A stretch of DNA of 64,000 bases from Aspergillus flavus (taxonomy: Eukaryota > Ascomycota > Eurotiomycetes > Eurotiales > Aspergillaceae), in NCBI RefSeq assembly GCF_009017415.1, contig NC_092409.1:2604001-2668000 (forward strand), in the 5' to 3' direction. A program made the position numbers and the translations under genes. Positions 34,225 through 46,252 of this stretch are shown one piece after another (within the stretch, counting starts at the first letter, position 1; each line of letters starts with the position of its first letter). The notes below the pieces were generated by a model. The model had not been told where the DNA came from, did no database searches, and worked only from the letters and a program-made list of their open reading frames with translations.

Positions 34225-34490
34225 GTACCCAGGCCTCCCAGATTATTTGGCCTCCTTTCAATACTTGACATTTCCTGCCGGTCGATTTCGTTTGGACGAG
34301 TTGAGTTTATTTAGTTCGTCAAGTTCCTCTGGGCCCCTAAGTATTTGCGATGACCTGGAGAGCTGGTCGTTGATTTAACCTAGAAGCCATTGCCTAGACT
34401 GCTAAGGATGCCCATACTTCGTCCCAACTAGTCTTGTCCTTCCATGCGGATGGAATTATGAATTTATGATGGAACCTTTGATGGAAGACG

Positions 34491-34690
34491 TAAGAGATTT
34501 ACTTGATATAAAAATCAATTAAATAAATAAAAAAGATTCTAAATTATCCTATTAGGAAGATATTTAAGGTAATAATATATAGAAACTTAAAGTATTTTAT
34601 GCTTTATATTAAGACAGGAATTTGTATTGGGTAAGACAGACCAATAAATACACTGAAGGGTAATCTACTAAGCTAAGAGACGGCTACGTA
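34491..34690. other. AT-rich island
   Basis: About 200 bp of very A/T-rich sequence, for example AATTAAATAAATAAAAAAGA (about 34516). It is unlike the flanks and contains no open frame. Such islands in ascomycetes can be RIP-damaged repeat remnants, but the stretch is too short to show a mutation signature. Confidence 0.4.
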
Positions 34691-34970
34691 TTTAATTGAA
34701 TGTACCTGACTCACCTATCATCACGTGCGGCTCTCCGAAGAAAAACCTCCACAGTTATCGCGAGCGTAATCACAAGCTACTGCTGTTGGTTTCGCGACTC
34801 GCATTTTTGTGGCAAGAGAATCAAGGATAACTGCGGCAACTTGCCATACGGTCCTTTTCCGGTTATATCTCGACCACCGAAACTATTTCGAAACGCCTTC
34901 TCCGAGCCGCACCGGCCAAATTTATCCCAATTCTTTCACCCCACCATTGCCCGCGGGGCTCAAAGACAAA

Positions 34971-36915
34971 ATGGTGCATTCAACGCCAGTACCAAGCAGT
35001 GGCTTCCAAGCTTTGATCCTCTGTGGTCCCGGCGAGAGCTTGAATACAATTTCCTCAAACCCGGAAGAGAATCCAAAATGTTTAATTCCCATTGCAGTAT
35101 GTGTTGGCGAATCTCAGGGCCTGCTCCAATAGCAAGAAGTCACTAACATCAATTGATGTTCAGCTAAGGCCGATGGTGTACTACCCGCTGGATTGGTGCA
35201 AGCGCGCAGGAATAACTGGTGAGTAGTGGCTACGCGCCTCCTTCAGGGTGCTGGATTCTGCGGGTTTGGGATAATTTCTAACTGTTCAGATATCATACTG
35301 ATTACACCTCCCTCCGCTCTTACTCCCCTTAAGGCCGCTCTACAACAAAATCCATATCTTACTTCACTCCCTTCGCCTTCACCTACCGTTATAGCCCCGA
35401 AGGATCTCAAGATGACGACAGGAACGGCGGAGCTACTCCGACTACCAGAGGTACAAGCTTGTATTCGATCTAATTTCTTGCTCCTAAGCTGCGATTTACT
35501 ATGCGATATCCCCGGTGAACATTTGCTTGAGGCATGGTTAGTCTCACAAGGTGAATTGGGCCCAGCTTCCCAAGGAGGCTTGTCCGTGTTCTATCCCGCA
35601 AAAGGCATTAAGGACGAGGTCAAAAAAGAGCCGACAGATTTCATGGCAATCACCTCTCTCGAGCAAGATGAGGTCCCCGCTGTCTCGCGATATAAACTCT
35701 CGAAATTGGTTTTATCCATGCCGATGGATACATTGAAAGAGCAGATAGAGGAAGATAAGACCTTCTTACTCCGTCATACTTTGGTTGAGAAGCATGCCTC
35801 GGTCAAAATGTTGACCAGCTATCGAGATGCACACTTATACATTCTGCCTAAGTGGGTCCAATCGCTTGCCCAGTACCAGGAGCGGTTTGAATCCGTGAGC
35901 GAAGACTTGATTGGGTACTGGGCGAAAGCGGAGTGGCAGCGCGGGCTGAGTGAAAAACTCGGGATCAATAAGATACTAGGCGGACAGAATGAGAATCAAG
36001 AGGACCACGGAAGCAATGACGGCGATCTGTTGGAGGAAGAGATTGATCTTCGTGGCATGACCACTACCCACGCCCAGGGTTCCGAAGCCCGGTCTACAAA
36101 TTCCACTCCCAATGACCAGTCCTCGGTGGAAGTGCCATCAATTCTAGCATACATGACCAAGTCATCTGAGCAGCTCGTTCGGCGCGTTGACAGTTCCGCT
36201 TTGGTGTTAGCGATGTCACTGCGTCTCGCCAAGCTCGAGTCTGTTGAAGAGGTTGGCCGTGCTGCTGCTTCGCCTTTCAGTCATGCCTCGAAGATCGCTA
36301 CTCCTGAAGGAATTGCCTCGAAGTCTATTGTCACCAAAGGCGACTGCTTACTAGGATCTAACGTGACGGTAAAACACCCTGTCTTTCATTTATTGAACGG
36401 TTCAACTAATATCTTGATAGGTGGAGGAAAAGTGTGTTATAAAAGAATCGTGCATTTCGCCTAATGCAAAGATTTGCAGCGGTGCTCGCTTGACGAGGTA
36501 GGCATTATATATTTCACCTATATACTAACGCTGCATGGTCTCTAACCTGAATTAGATGTGTAATTATGGACAACGCGGTCATTGGGCCAAAGTGTGTACT
36601 CACAGGATGCATCGGTAAGTCGTTCGCAGTTTAGAGAAAATAGTTGAATTCATGAACTAATAATGTTTCAGTGGGTAGATACAGTCAGGTCGGGCGAGAT
36701 TCCGTTCTTAAGGTGCGTACGAATTATACTAAACAATCGGATTGACTGCTGACAAAATTTATTAGGACTGTGAGGTTCAAGATGGTGTTGTGGTTGAGGA
36801 AGAAACCGACGCCAAGAATGAACAATTTATGAGCTTCGAGGGCCTTGACGAGGATGACGAGGATGATATGGATGTCGAGGATGACGAGGATAATAATGAC
36901 GAGGCTGTTTTCTAG
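34971..36915 (+). CDS. Translation initiation factor eIF2B subunit gamma
   Basis: Part of the catalytic subcomplex of the eIF2 guanine-nucleotide exchange factor (yeast Gcd1), a cytosolic regulator of general translation and of the amino-acid starvation response. Seven exons fit: 34971-35096, 35164-35218, 35290-36368, 36421-36497, 36556-36614, 36672-36712 and 36766-36915, giving 528 residues. The N-terminal nucleotidyltransferase-like domain has FQALILCGPGESL, CLIPIA, RPMVYYPLDWCKRAGITDIILITPP and NFLLLSCDLLCDIPG. The C-terminal left-handed beta-helix repeats are split over short exons: KCVIKESCISPNAKICSGAR, CVIMDNAVIGPKCVLTGCI and VGRYSQVGRDSVLKDCEVQDG. The tail is acidic (DEDDEDDMDVEDDEDNNDE). 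The residue after the first intron is Leu where many homologues have Asn. It is convergent with the next gene. Confidence 0.92.
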
Positions 36916-37658
36916 ATGATACGATACCATAAAATAAACATCACCATCTTAGACATCTTAGAGTTAAAATTTATTACTCTTACTCAGCCCTCCTCGCTAG
37001 CTTCAAGCCATCTACCGATCCAGCCCTCCATCTTCACCAGATCCGTCATAATCAAGCTCCCGGGACTTGGTTGTGGTGTAGTTAACGTCCACCGCTGTAA
37101 TGGCGACTCGGCTACCTCCACTAGAGCCTTTGACAGGTTGGTATCTGTCTGCTCTCAGATTGGATGCTCAGGATTAACAAAACCATTGCACTATTGAATT
37201 GGTCTGCGTTATTATTTCGAAAGTTGAAAAAATCTGACCAGGCCCGACATAGAAAACAAGCGCTAATTTTTGGAAAGATGTACAAACAGGTAAAGGACAA
37301 GACAAATCTCCCATCAGTAACATGGTATTGCTGTTATTCTGAAACAAACAAAACACTCAAGACCATAGGATAAAGATCAGAAAGAGTAATCATGGTAGGA
37401 CATTGGGATACATCATAAGATAAAGGCGTCCCATACAAAGCCTTCTAAGTTCGGTGGAAACCCTTTGGCACGGTGCGATAATCCGACTGCCATTCACTCG
37501 TTAAGACTAGTAACTGTAAATTCCGGTCAAAAACAATAATCTTGGAGTGAGGGATGGATGAGATTGAGGTGCATTAACATGGCTGTGCAGAGTTGTCGAC
37601 TCGGATATTCTAGGGTGAACCCATTCTTTATTGACCATCTTTTCATCTTGATACACAA
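36916..37658. other. Convergent 3' spacer, no gene seen
   Basis: Between eIF2B-gamma (+) and the Cys-finger hypothetical (-). Frames at 36916-37197 and 37164-37373 show no domain or splice logic. Confidence 0.5.
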
Positions 37659-39264
37659 CTACAAACGAGAGTATCTCCCTGGCTGCTTTCGACAGTAAGC
37701 CTGAGCTTTAGTCCGCTGTCCTGAGGCTTTCGATTTAGTCAGAGGCGTGTCAGCATCAGTTTCCCTTGAGGTTTTAACCTTCTGACTCCTAATATTTTTC
37801 TGGCGTCGTATCTCATGTCCCCGTTGGGCTTGCTGGAGGTTCCAGTTGTGCAAACTACCCTGACTCAATGGGGTATTGGAAGGGCTCCAAGTGCTAGCCT
37901 CTTCTTCCTCCAGCTGGTCATCCTCCGGCAGGTACTCTGTGGCGTCATCATCGAGAATAGAATCTACGTCCCATGTATCCGGATCACTTTGCTTTATACG
38001 GTCTGATCTGAGGGTCAGTACAACAGTTCCTTTTACTCTAGCCACAACCAGGATTTAACGTACTTCCAGAATCACTAATCTCCTCTGCGGAAGCCTCCTG
38101 GTCAGCATCTACTTTGTTAGACACAAGTGAGGACTTTGATGGCGTTCTCGGAACCTTCTTCGCAGTTTTATTCTTGGCTGGGTGGCCTTTCTTGGATTTT
38201 CTGGCATTCATAGGGCCTTTCTTCCTCTTGGGCGGACTGCTCTTCTTCTTCGCTTTCGAGATTTCTTTAGCAGTAGCGTCTAGATTATTCTGGCTAGTGG
38301 GACCAGTATGAATATTGCCGTTGACATGGTGAGTGCGAAAATACCCACGGGCAATTGTGCACGGGTTGCAAGTCTGCCAGCCGCAGGTCAGACAGCGAGA
38401 CATTCCAGAATAATTGTGCTTATTACAGATGTCGCATTTCGCCGTATGTGTGGCCAACTCCTCGAACTCACACAGTATTACTTCCTTCCCCATCGCAGGC
38501 ATAGCAAAGGGAAACATGTCGTCCGGCGCATTGGTGGTCACTGGAACGGTTGTCTCTCTAGGGGAACTCTGCTCGTGAGGATCACCACAATCCATAAGAG
38601 TATCTTCACGAGCACTGCCCGGTCTAGATACTATTTTAGGGTTCCCGACGGTGACAAATTCGGGCTCAGAATTCCTCATGTGGTGCAGGATCGCTGCATG
38701 CTCTAACACGGTTCGGTCTGGTTGTGGGCACAACAAGGAAGATAGGGAGATATCTCGACAACGTTCATAGGACTCAGGAGTCCCAATATCGGGCATCAAG
38801 ATACAATGCTGTTCAGGACGAGGACTATTAACGGCGCGAGGCGTCACGGTGATCCTCCAGTTTGAGGGAATGGGGTCTCCAAACCGCCAATTCACATACT
38901 CGGGTGGGAAGCGAGGCGTGGTTCTATGAATATTTTGGCTCTCAAGAGTGAAGTGCCTGGCACCGGGGTTCAACTCTCCCTGTCCGAACAAGCTTTCACG
39001 AAGGGAGAAAGAATCTATGGCTCCATTGGGGTCTCTACTCTGCCTCTTATCAAGTTGTCAGAATATTACAGTCATAAGGAGAGAATAAACTGCTGTGATT
39101 GAATGATAACATACCAGACAAGCTGGACCAACAGTTTGTCTTATAGGTTGGGGATGGAATAGATGCTGGCTGGTCTGGTGGTACTGGCTTGTCTGAGGGG
39201 GAGGGAGATAGCGGAGTTGTCTGAAAGGGTCTGTGTTGTCACCCGTCTCGTCTCTATCTATCAT
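37659..39264 (-). CDS. Hypothetical protein with a central Cys-rich finger and basic linker
   Basis: Exons 39115-39264, 38064-39045 and 37659-38002 give 491 residues; each junction restores frame and the introns (69 and 61 nt) have ttctgac or tactgac branch sites. The N-terminus is Gln/Pro-rich. Around residues 245-290 lies a Cys/His cluster, AKCDICNKHNYSGMSRCLTCGWQTCNPC followed by FRTHH, spaced like a double zinc knuckle. Next comes a Lys-rich stretch (KAKKKSSPPKRKKGPMNARK), probably a nuclear localisation or nucleic-acid-binding region. The C-terminal part is acidic, then basic. This suggests a nuclear regulator, but I recognise no named family. The long AT-rich leader region upstream (39265-40500) is unusual for a short gene. 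Confidence 0.72.
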
Positions 39265-40511
39265 GGTGATGGATGTATCAGAGACAGTTGTCTGAATCGT
39301 TCCTCGTCAGTCCTATCAAGGAGCCTCAAAAGGACAAGACAAATTAGATACGGCGATGAGATCACCTTTGAAACAGAGAAGTACAATTGAACAGTAGAGA
39401 TGAACAAACTAGGATTTACAACTTTGCAGGAACAAATACGTAAATAAGATCTGTAGATACTTGATGTATGGAGAAAGAAAAGAAGATGTGAAATAATGAT
39501 GATAAGCGAGACGCTGAGATTTACAGGTTGAGCAGAAATGGTTTGCATCAGATGAAAGACCCCGTGAGTTCTTGTATACTTTGGTTGTTGGCGATTCACT
39601 CTGGGTGACGTCTTTCCTTCTCTCACACAGTTAGCAGTTTCCCTTTCAACATGCAATATTCCTGTGAGTACCAGGTTACAATCGACTCAGTATTCAGATA
39701 GCTATCCAATATAGAACAAGATATGTAGTGGTTCGACTATTGGTATCTGATCAATCGATCAGTGGATTTACATCTGCCCAGAGTCCTTGATTATCCTTCT
39801 CTGAACGAGTCAATGAATTGTAGTCGTGGCTATGATATCGCTGGACATCTGAGATAATTCACTGTATTTATATAACAAAGGAGAAGAAGAGTCAAAAGAC
39901 GTGTTGAGCTCAATAAACGGGTAAGCTAAGCCACTTCCTGATATCGTTATAATATGATACTCGTCTGAAACTTTATAGAGATAAGAACGAGTTCCTCAAG
40001 AGTTTTAAAACTGCCTTGAAGAACTAGATAAATGGATATGTGATGTTTGTGGTTTCCTACATCACTCTGGAATGCTATTCTCAGATGGCAGAACTTGACT
40101 AAACACTTGTTATAGATTCTTGAGGTGGTTTGACTGAACAAGAACACACCATCCCCCCAGTTGGTCTATTTGCAAGGGGTTTACTTGGAAGGCAGCGTAA
40201 GTTATATTCAGGCGGGCTTTGATGCTCTGAGCGGTGAATAGTAGTCCTGCTGCTCCAGTGTGGCTCAATCTACTGGGATACCAAATGAAGGCATATATCG
40301 TATTTACGTATTTTGAACTGCAAGAAAAGTAAAAACGTTCATGTCGATCATGAATCATACTCTCCTTTCTATTCTGAGGTTGTAAACCTAGATGTACGAT
40401 CTGTCTCGGTATATTGGTTATCTTGATCCTATGCATCCCTTCGTTGACATCGAATTAAACATGCAGAACAAAAAGTCGTCAACAAGCCATCATCCCATGT
40501 AGCTCATAAAT
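39265..40511. other. Spacer upstream of the Cys-finger gene
   Basis: 1.2 kb with no supportable gene. Frames at 39261-39656, 39947-40147 and 40110-40436 (all -) are without domains. It should contain the promoter and a possibly long leader of the 37659-39264 gene and the 3' flank of the lysyl-tRNA synthetase gene. Confidence 0.4.
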
Positions 40512-42482
40512 TTATTTGTGGGCTAAGATGACACGAAATGTTAGTTCTCTTTCAATTAGAAAAAGGTATTTTAATAGAGCAAAAACTTACGAATTCCTTC
40601 CTCCGGCTGGGGCTCAATACCAACCACCTCGGCGGCACTCTTGGTCTCGGCCGCCGACTTGTCTTCCTTCATGAAGGGGAAGGCAAGGACCTCCTTGATA
40701 CTGTAGTTGTCGGTGAGGAACATGACCAGACGGTCGATACCCATACCCCAACCACCGGTGGGGGGCAGACCGTATTCCAAGCTAGTACAGAAGTTCTCGT
40801 CGATGAGCTGAGCCTCGTCGTCACCCTGGTCCTTCTGGCGGGCCTGCTCCTCGAAACGGAGACGCTGGTCGAAGGGGTCGTTCAACTCGGTGTAGGCGTT
40901 GACGATCTCCTTCTTGCAGACGAAGGCCTCGAAACGCTCGCAAAGACCAACGTTCTGGCGGTGGTACTTGGCAAGGGGCGACATCATCTGGGGGTGGCCA
41001 GTAATGAAGGTTGGGTTGACGCAAGTCTCCTCGATGAACTCGCCGACCAGCTTATCGAGCATACGGGCGTTGGTCAATGGGGGAGAACACTCAACGCCGG
41101 TCTTCTTCAGCACCTTCTTGAGGAATTCACCCGTCTCAGCGGTGTGCAGCTGGTCACCTGGCGGGAACTTCTCACCAGTGGCCTCCTCGAGGGCCGGGAT
41201 CATCTCCACGCGGCGCCAGGGGGCCTTCCAGTTGACGTTGTACTCCTCGCCAGTCTGGGTATGGAAAACGGTCTCGTAACCGCCGGTGACGTGCTTCACC
41301 AGGCCGGAGACCAGCTCTTCAGTCAGGTTCATGACATCGTAGACATCGGCGTAAGCCCAGTAGAACTCGCAAGTCGTGAATTCGGGGTTGTGGGTAAGGT
41401 CAATGCCTTCGTTACGGAATTGACGACCCATTTCGTACACACGCTCAAGGCCTCCAACGATAAGCATCTTCAGGTACAACTCGGGAGCCACACGCATGAA
41501 CAGGTTCATGTCGAGGTCGTTGTGGTGAGTGACGAAGGGCTTGGCGGTCGCACCACCGGCGATGGCATTCATCATGGGGGTTTCGACCTCGACGAAGTCG
41601 CGGGTGTCGAAGAAGTTGCGGATATAGGAGACGATCTTGGAGCGGGTGACGAAGACATTACGCGAGCGGTCGTTCATAATCAAGTCAAGGTAACGTTGAC
41701 GGAAACGCTGTTCCTTGTCCTGGAAACCATAGTGCTCGGATGGGATAGCGTGCAAGCAAGGAGCCAAGAGCACGATCTCAGAAGCGAAAATAGACAACTC
41801 ACCATCGGGGCGGTTCTTGGGGTTACTGCGACCAGGGAAGCCGACAATACCAACAACATCACCTCTCCGGAGATGCTCGTGCTGAGCCTCGAAAGAGACA
41901 TCGCCGGCAGCGTTCTGAGCCTGGCACACTACTTGCACCTTCACACCCTCAGCGCGGATGTCGTAGAAAATCAACTTGGCACCGGAGGAACGCTTGGTGT
42001 AGATTCTACCGGCGATACGAACGGTCTTGTCGGGCAGCTGGTCACCCTTTCCAAGATGATCGTAGTCCTTCAGGAACTGGCGCAAGTCATCGGTGACTTG
42101 GAACTTGTGAGGGTAGGGGTCAGGTTGCTTGGTCTCGCGCAACTTGTTGATTCTCTTGCTGCGGATTTCGAAGTATTGCTAAAGAGAGGTTAAAAGCTTA
42201 GAGTTAGCGATCTACAAATTCAGCGTGCCACTGCAGACATCTATATAGCAGGAGCAAGAAACCTACGTTGGGAGTCAGGTTAGCTTCGTCTTCCTCAGCA
42301 GAGGTCTTCTTCGCGGGCTTAGGAGGGGCAGCAGCCTCCTTCTCCTTCTTCTTGGCTTCCTTCTCACGGAGCTTCTGGCGGCGCTTCAATTCGGACTTAG
42401 AAACCTTCTCGCCAGTGACTTCGTCCAGCAAGAGGTTGGCCATGGAGGCCTCAGCCTCCTTAACTGCATTAGCTTCCGACAT
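40512..42482 (-). CDS. Lysyl-tRNA synthetase, cytosolic (class II)
   Basis: Charges tRNA-Lys with lysine using ATP. Exons 42267-42482, 40591-42178 and 40512-40522 give 604 residues. The N-terminus has a Lys-rich amphipathic extension ([20 protein letters not shown]) that in eukaryotic enzymes helps tRNA binding. It is followed by the OB-fold anticodon-binding domain ([23 protein letters not shown]), class II motif 1 ([15 protein letters not shown]), motif 2 ([18 protein letters not shown]) and motif 3 ([14 protein letters not shown]). The final coding exon is only 11 nt and encodes Pro-His-Lys-stop after EEGI; I recall the same ending in related fungal enzymes. If that intron is retained, the protein would instead end RKFLLY. 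A 551-codon antisense frame over exon 2 is a codon-bias artefact. Divergent from the dynamin gene. Confidence 0.95.
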
Positions 42483-43507
42483 GGTGGAATAAATGGCCTA
42501 TCGCTCTGAGATCTTCCAAGGAGAAGAGTGAGGATAAAAGACGGCGGAGGTTCGGTGGGTGAGCCAAAGAATTTTGGGCGGGAGTCACAACTTTTTTTTC
42601 ATTGGGTCATTAATTACCCCACGTTAAGAATCAATGACATCCTACAATTCCTATGAGTCATGATATTCTTCATGCTTAAGCTTCTCATAAAATTATCGCC
42701 TGATATACATGAGAAATCGACTTTCTACCTTAATTATCTCCGGAAATCCAAACCACCATCCTGTAACTAAGTCATTTATAAATCCCATTTTGACTCGAGG
42801 GTTTAGGGCTTAGGGCATCAAGGTGGGGTCTCCAGTGCCCCTCCATAGATAGAGGAGGAACCCAAGATTATCACTGAAAGGAGAATACTATCGTAGACAA
42901 GACATAAAAAGGTAGAAGAGAAAAATAAAATATATATACCAGTATCTCTTTTCACGGAATGTTTGCTCTGTATGCTTTTGCTGGTCCATCAACATGTACT
43001 CATATTTCCATGGCTAAAAGTATACAAGGGATACAACTACTGGTGTTGGCAATGCTTGCTTGGTATAACCAGTCAAGAAAGCTTACTAGAGTAGTACAGT
43101 TGAAGTATAGCTTCAATAGGCTCTACTGGCTTAGTTGTTGATACACTGGCCTAGCTTCAACACGGTTACAGTTGCATCTCAGTCAACAAAAGGACTTCAC
43201 AGAGAATTCTGTGACATTGAACACAGTAGCAATCAGAGATTTAATGTAGTAACTGGTAACTTCGAAAAACTTGGTTTAAAAGTTCATTGGATTGTGTCTA
43301 CACAATCAGAGAATATCAGAATCGAAAAATTAGTTTGGAGTAAAAAAAAGAAGATAGTATAAGACAAGTGACGGTATGAAATCCACTATCCCAATATCTC
43401 AGATGGCCGTACTAAAGCTCATTATTCTATAGTTTCAATACTTTATATTAATAGCAGCCTGTCTAAGTTTTCCTAGGCTGACTATAGCTAGATCTTCTCC
43501 TTTGGGT
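42483..43507. other. Spacer between KRS and dynamin genes
   Basis: About 1 kb of divergent intergenic DNA before the dynamin promoter elements. Frames at 42959-43141 and 43135-43362 have no family features. Confidence 0.4.
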
Positions 43508-43553
43508 CACCCCCTGGGGTGGCTGTTCACTTGACAACTCGTGGTGTATAAAA
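43508..43553 (+). promoter_or_regulatory. Palindromic GC box with CreA-like core plus TATA box, dynamin promoter
   Basis: CACCCC-CT-GGGGTG at 43508-43521 is a perfect 6-bp inverted repeat with a 2-bp centre. Its CTGGGG matches the CreA consensus SYGGRG. A TATAAAA box follows at 43547-43553, about 160 bp before the start codon. The arrangement is that of a regulated promoter; binding by CreA is inference. Confidence 0.4.
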
Positions 43554-43713
43554 TATTCACTTTACCTGCTGCCCCCCCAAAATGCTTTGTCATTTGTCAT
43601 TCACTTCTCTTTCTCACTTATGCCCCAGTTATCCACCCTACTTACCGAGTGTTACTATTGTCACTACCTTCATCTCCATATCTCGATACACACATGTAGC
43701 CTTAGGAGCCAAA

Positions 43714-46252
43714 ATGTCGCAACTGGGAACACCTAGCTACTCTACCACAGACGGTATATTAGTGCCCTTATGCTTACTGATATAGGCTAACAAATTATTA
43801 GTTACCGTTCAGGACTCCCCATCCAAAATGAGGTCATTAGAGAATAAGGCAATCCAGGTGATCGCACGCGACATGAAGGCCCTAGTCCGGAAGATACAAG
43901 ATCTCCGCCATATTGGCATAGAAGATAACCGGATTGCTCTACCCAAGATCTGTGTAATAGGAGACCAGAGCACTGGTAAGAGCTCACTCATAGAAGGAAT
44001 GTCTGAGATAAAGGTTCCCAGAAGTGCTGGTACTTGTACGAGGTGTCCAATGGAGATAAATCTCTCTGAGGGCGAGCCCGGCCAGCCTTGGGCATGTCAG
44101 ATATATCTATCACGGAGATACATGTACGATGGATCGCGAAAATTCAGAACTCCCAGAAAGGCTCAGCCACTTGGTCCATGGATTGAGCAAGATCAGGAAG
44201 ACGAACACTTCATTACCCTGTCTGAAAAAGACCAGGTTCAGGAAGCCATCAAGTGGGCCCAACTTGCTATTCTGAACCCAGGACAGTCTTCCAGGGAATA
44301 TATTCCAGGAGAGAACGCGGGTACCAACACGCATTACCAAGTCAAGTTCTCGCCTAACATTGTACGCCTTGACATCTCAGCACCCGATTTTCCCAATTTA
44401 TCATTCTATGATCTTCCTGGAGTCATTAGCCAGGCCGAGTTGGACGAAGAGAAATATCTTATCTTACTCATTGAAAATCTCGTCAAGGAGTACATCTCAC
44501 AACAAAACTGTATTGTTTTATTGACTCTGCCCATGACGGATGACGCTACAAACTCTAGCGCAGCACGCATCATGAGAAACGTGCGCGGTGCTCACCAACG
44601 CACCTTAGGTGTACTGACAAAGCCTGATAGAATACAGGCAGGTGAATCATATTCGCAGTGGGTAGATATCTTGGAGGGCTACAAATTCAAACTTGGACAT
44701 GGCTATTACATTGTTCGCAACAACCCGGACCCAGAGATAGAACATTCCCAAGCCCGAGAAGAGGAGGACGACTTTTTTGATTCACCTCCTTGGACGGCTG
44801 AAGAGCTAGCACCGTACCAAGATAGGTTTGGGACTCGTCGCCTTCAAACATCGCTTTCAAGCCTACTTCTGGAGCAAATACAGGGGTGTCTTCCGGGGAT
44901 AGTTGAGCAAATCAATACTAAGGCCGCTCGAATCAATGAGGAGCTCAAAGAGCTCCCTGATCCACCTTCTGCAAATGTTCTATACATTTTATGCAAGCTT
45001 CTTTACGATCTGGGAGACAGAATTCGTGCTAATTTTGAAGGAGGCTCTTCGGGTTACCCTCTGCTGAAGATCTGGGGCCATATAGCGCAGGACTTTAGAG
45101 CGGCATTGATCCGAACACGCCCAACAGTGTCGCTTTTGTCACAATCAGATCGAACATCTTTCCCAGTACAACCTGATGGAGATTCAGACTGCGAGATGAC
45201 ATCAGCGCCACGACCAGTGAAGCGCAAATCGCCCAGTGTCCCTCCAGACACGCAGATGCCGAAACCGGGGCCTTCGGGGTACTCTACCAATCACTTTAAT
45301 CAGTTCATCCAACCTGCTCGAGTTTTCACCTGGGAAGATATCCGCGAGATTAATGAGGACTCATGCCGTGCTGGAATTCCCGACCAGGCAGATCCCAAGG
45401 CCCTCGAGAAGCTCCGGCAGCTGAGTGTCCAGCATTGGGATGGACCAATGCTAGTTTTTCTCAAGGCGACACATAATCTAGTCAAAGAAATGCTGCTGAA
45501 GCAGCTCAGAGAAGTCTTTTTTCAGTACTATCAGACGACCCTCTTCAGGGAATTGAAACGGATCATCGAGAAATACCTTGGAGAACTTCAGGAAAAACAT
45601 ACAAGATACGCCATTGATAATTACAATATCGAACATCACAAACCATTTACTATGGCTACAGCGCAGCTTGAACATGCTACTAAGGACGCGTACCACTTTC
45701 TGAGTACTCGGCGCCACCTGGCTAGAGCCGATTTATACCTCGAACTTCAGGGAAAGTGTCCAGAAAATGAGTCGAAAAGGGCAGCCGAGCTCAAGAAGCT
45801 GACAACAGCTGAGCTTGGACCGGACAGGTTTTTCCAAGAAGTAAAGATGATGGCGGTAAGCTTGTTGTCGCTCTTAACACTTTGCATAGACGTTGACTTT
45901 CTAGTCTACTCGTGGTTACTATGAGGTAGCCAGTTCACGATTCGTCGATTCTACCTGCCAGGGTATACATACCAAGCTTTTTTCAAAATGCCGAGAGGAA
46001 CTCGTCTCAGTTATCGAAAAAGAGCTACATATTTCAGATACAGATGGTATGTCACTTGAACGATGCCAAGAGCTCATGGCTCCAGACCTTGAACGCCAAC
46101 GTCGACGCCAATACCTAATAAAGGAGAAGAAAAAGATTACTCAAGCTCAAGAGTGGCTATCGGCGACCAAGAAAGAGGAAGACGAGGAAAAGTTCACTTT
46201 ACCTTTGGTCTTCAGATCCCAAACTCCGGAAAAGCTCCCCAAAGGCATATAG
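43714..46252 (+). CDS. Dynamin-like GTPase, fungal Mx-type
   Basis: Three exons, 43714-43753, 43802-45855 and 45905-46252, give 813 residues. The GTPase domain shows G1 GDQSTGKSS, a conserved P-rich region VPRSAGTCTRCP, G3 DLPGV and G4 TKPD. The middle/stalk domain follows (for example GIVEQINTKAARINEELKEL). A basic Pro/Ser-rich insert (PRPVKRKSPSVPPDTQMPKP) sits around residue 470, and a C-terminal GED-like helix lies in the last exon (RQYLIKEKKKITQAQEWL). There is no pleckstrin domain and no proline-rich tail, so it resembles the Mx-like dynamins expanded in filamentous ascomycetes rather than Vps1, Dnm1 or Mgm1. Its function is not established; roles in stress or non-self responses have been suggested for such proteins. 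Exon 1 adds MSQLGTPSYSTTD; an internal ATG at 43828 is a less likely start. Confidence 0.88.

Noticed and set aside
35226..35289. Coding use of the sequence before ILITPPSAL in eIF2B-gamma
   Set aside because: It lies in an intron with a perfect CTAAC branch site; splicing there recreates the conserved GITDIILITPP.
40538..42193. 551-codon plus-strand open frame
   Set aside because: Antisense to lysyl-tRNA synthetase; composition (Leu, Val, Gly repeats) is that of a reverse-strand shadow.
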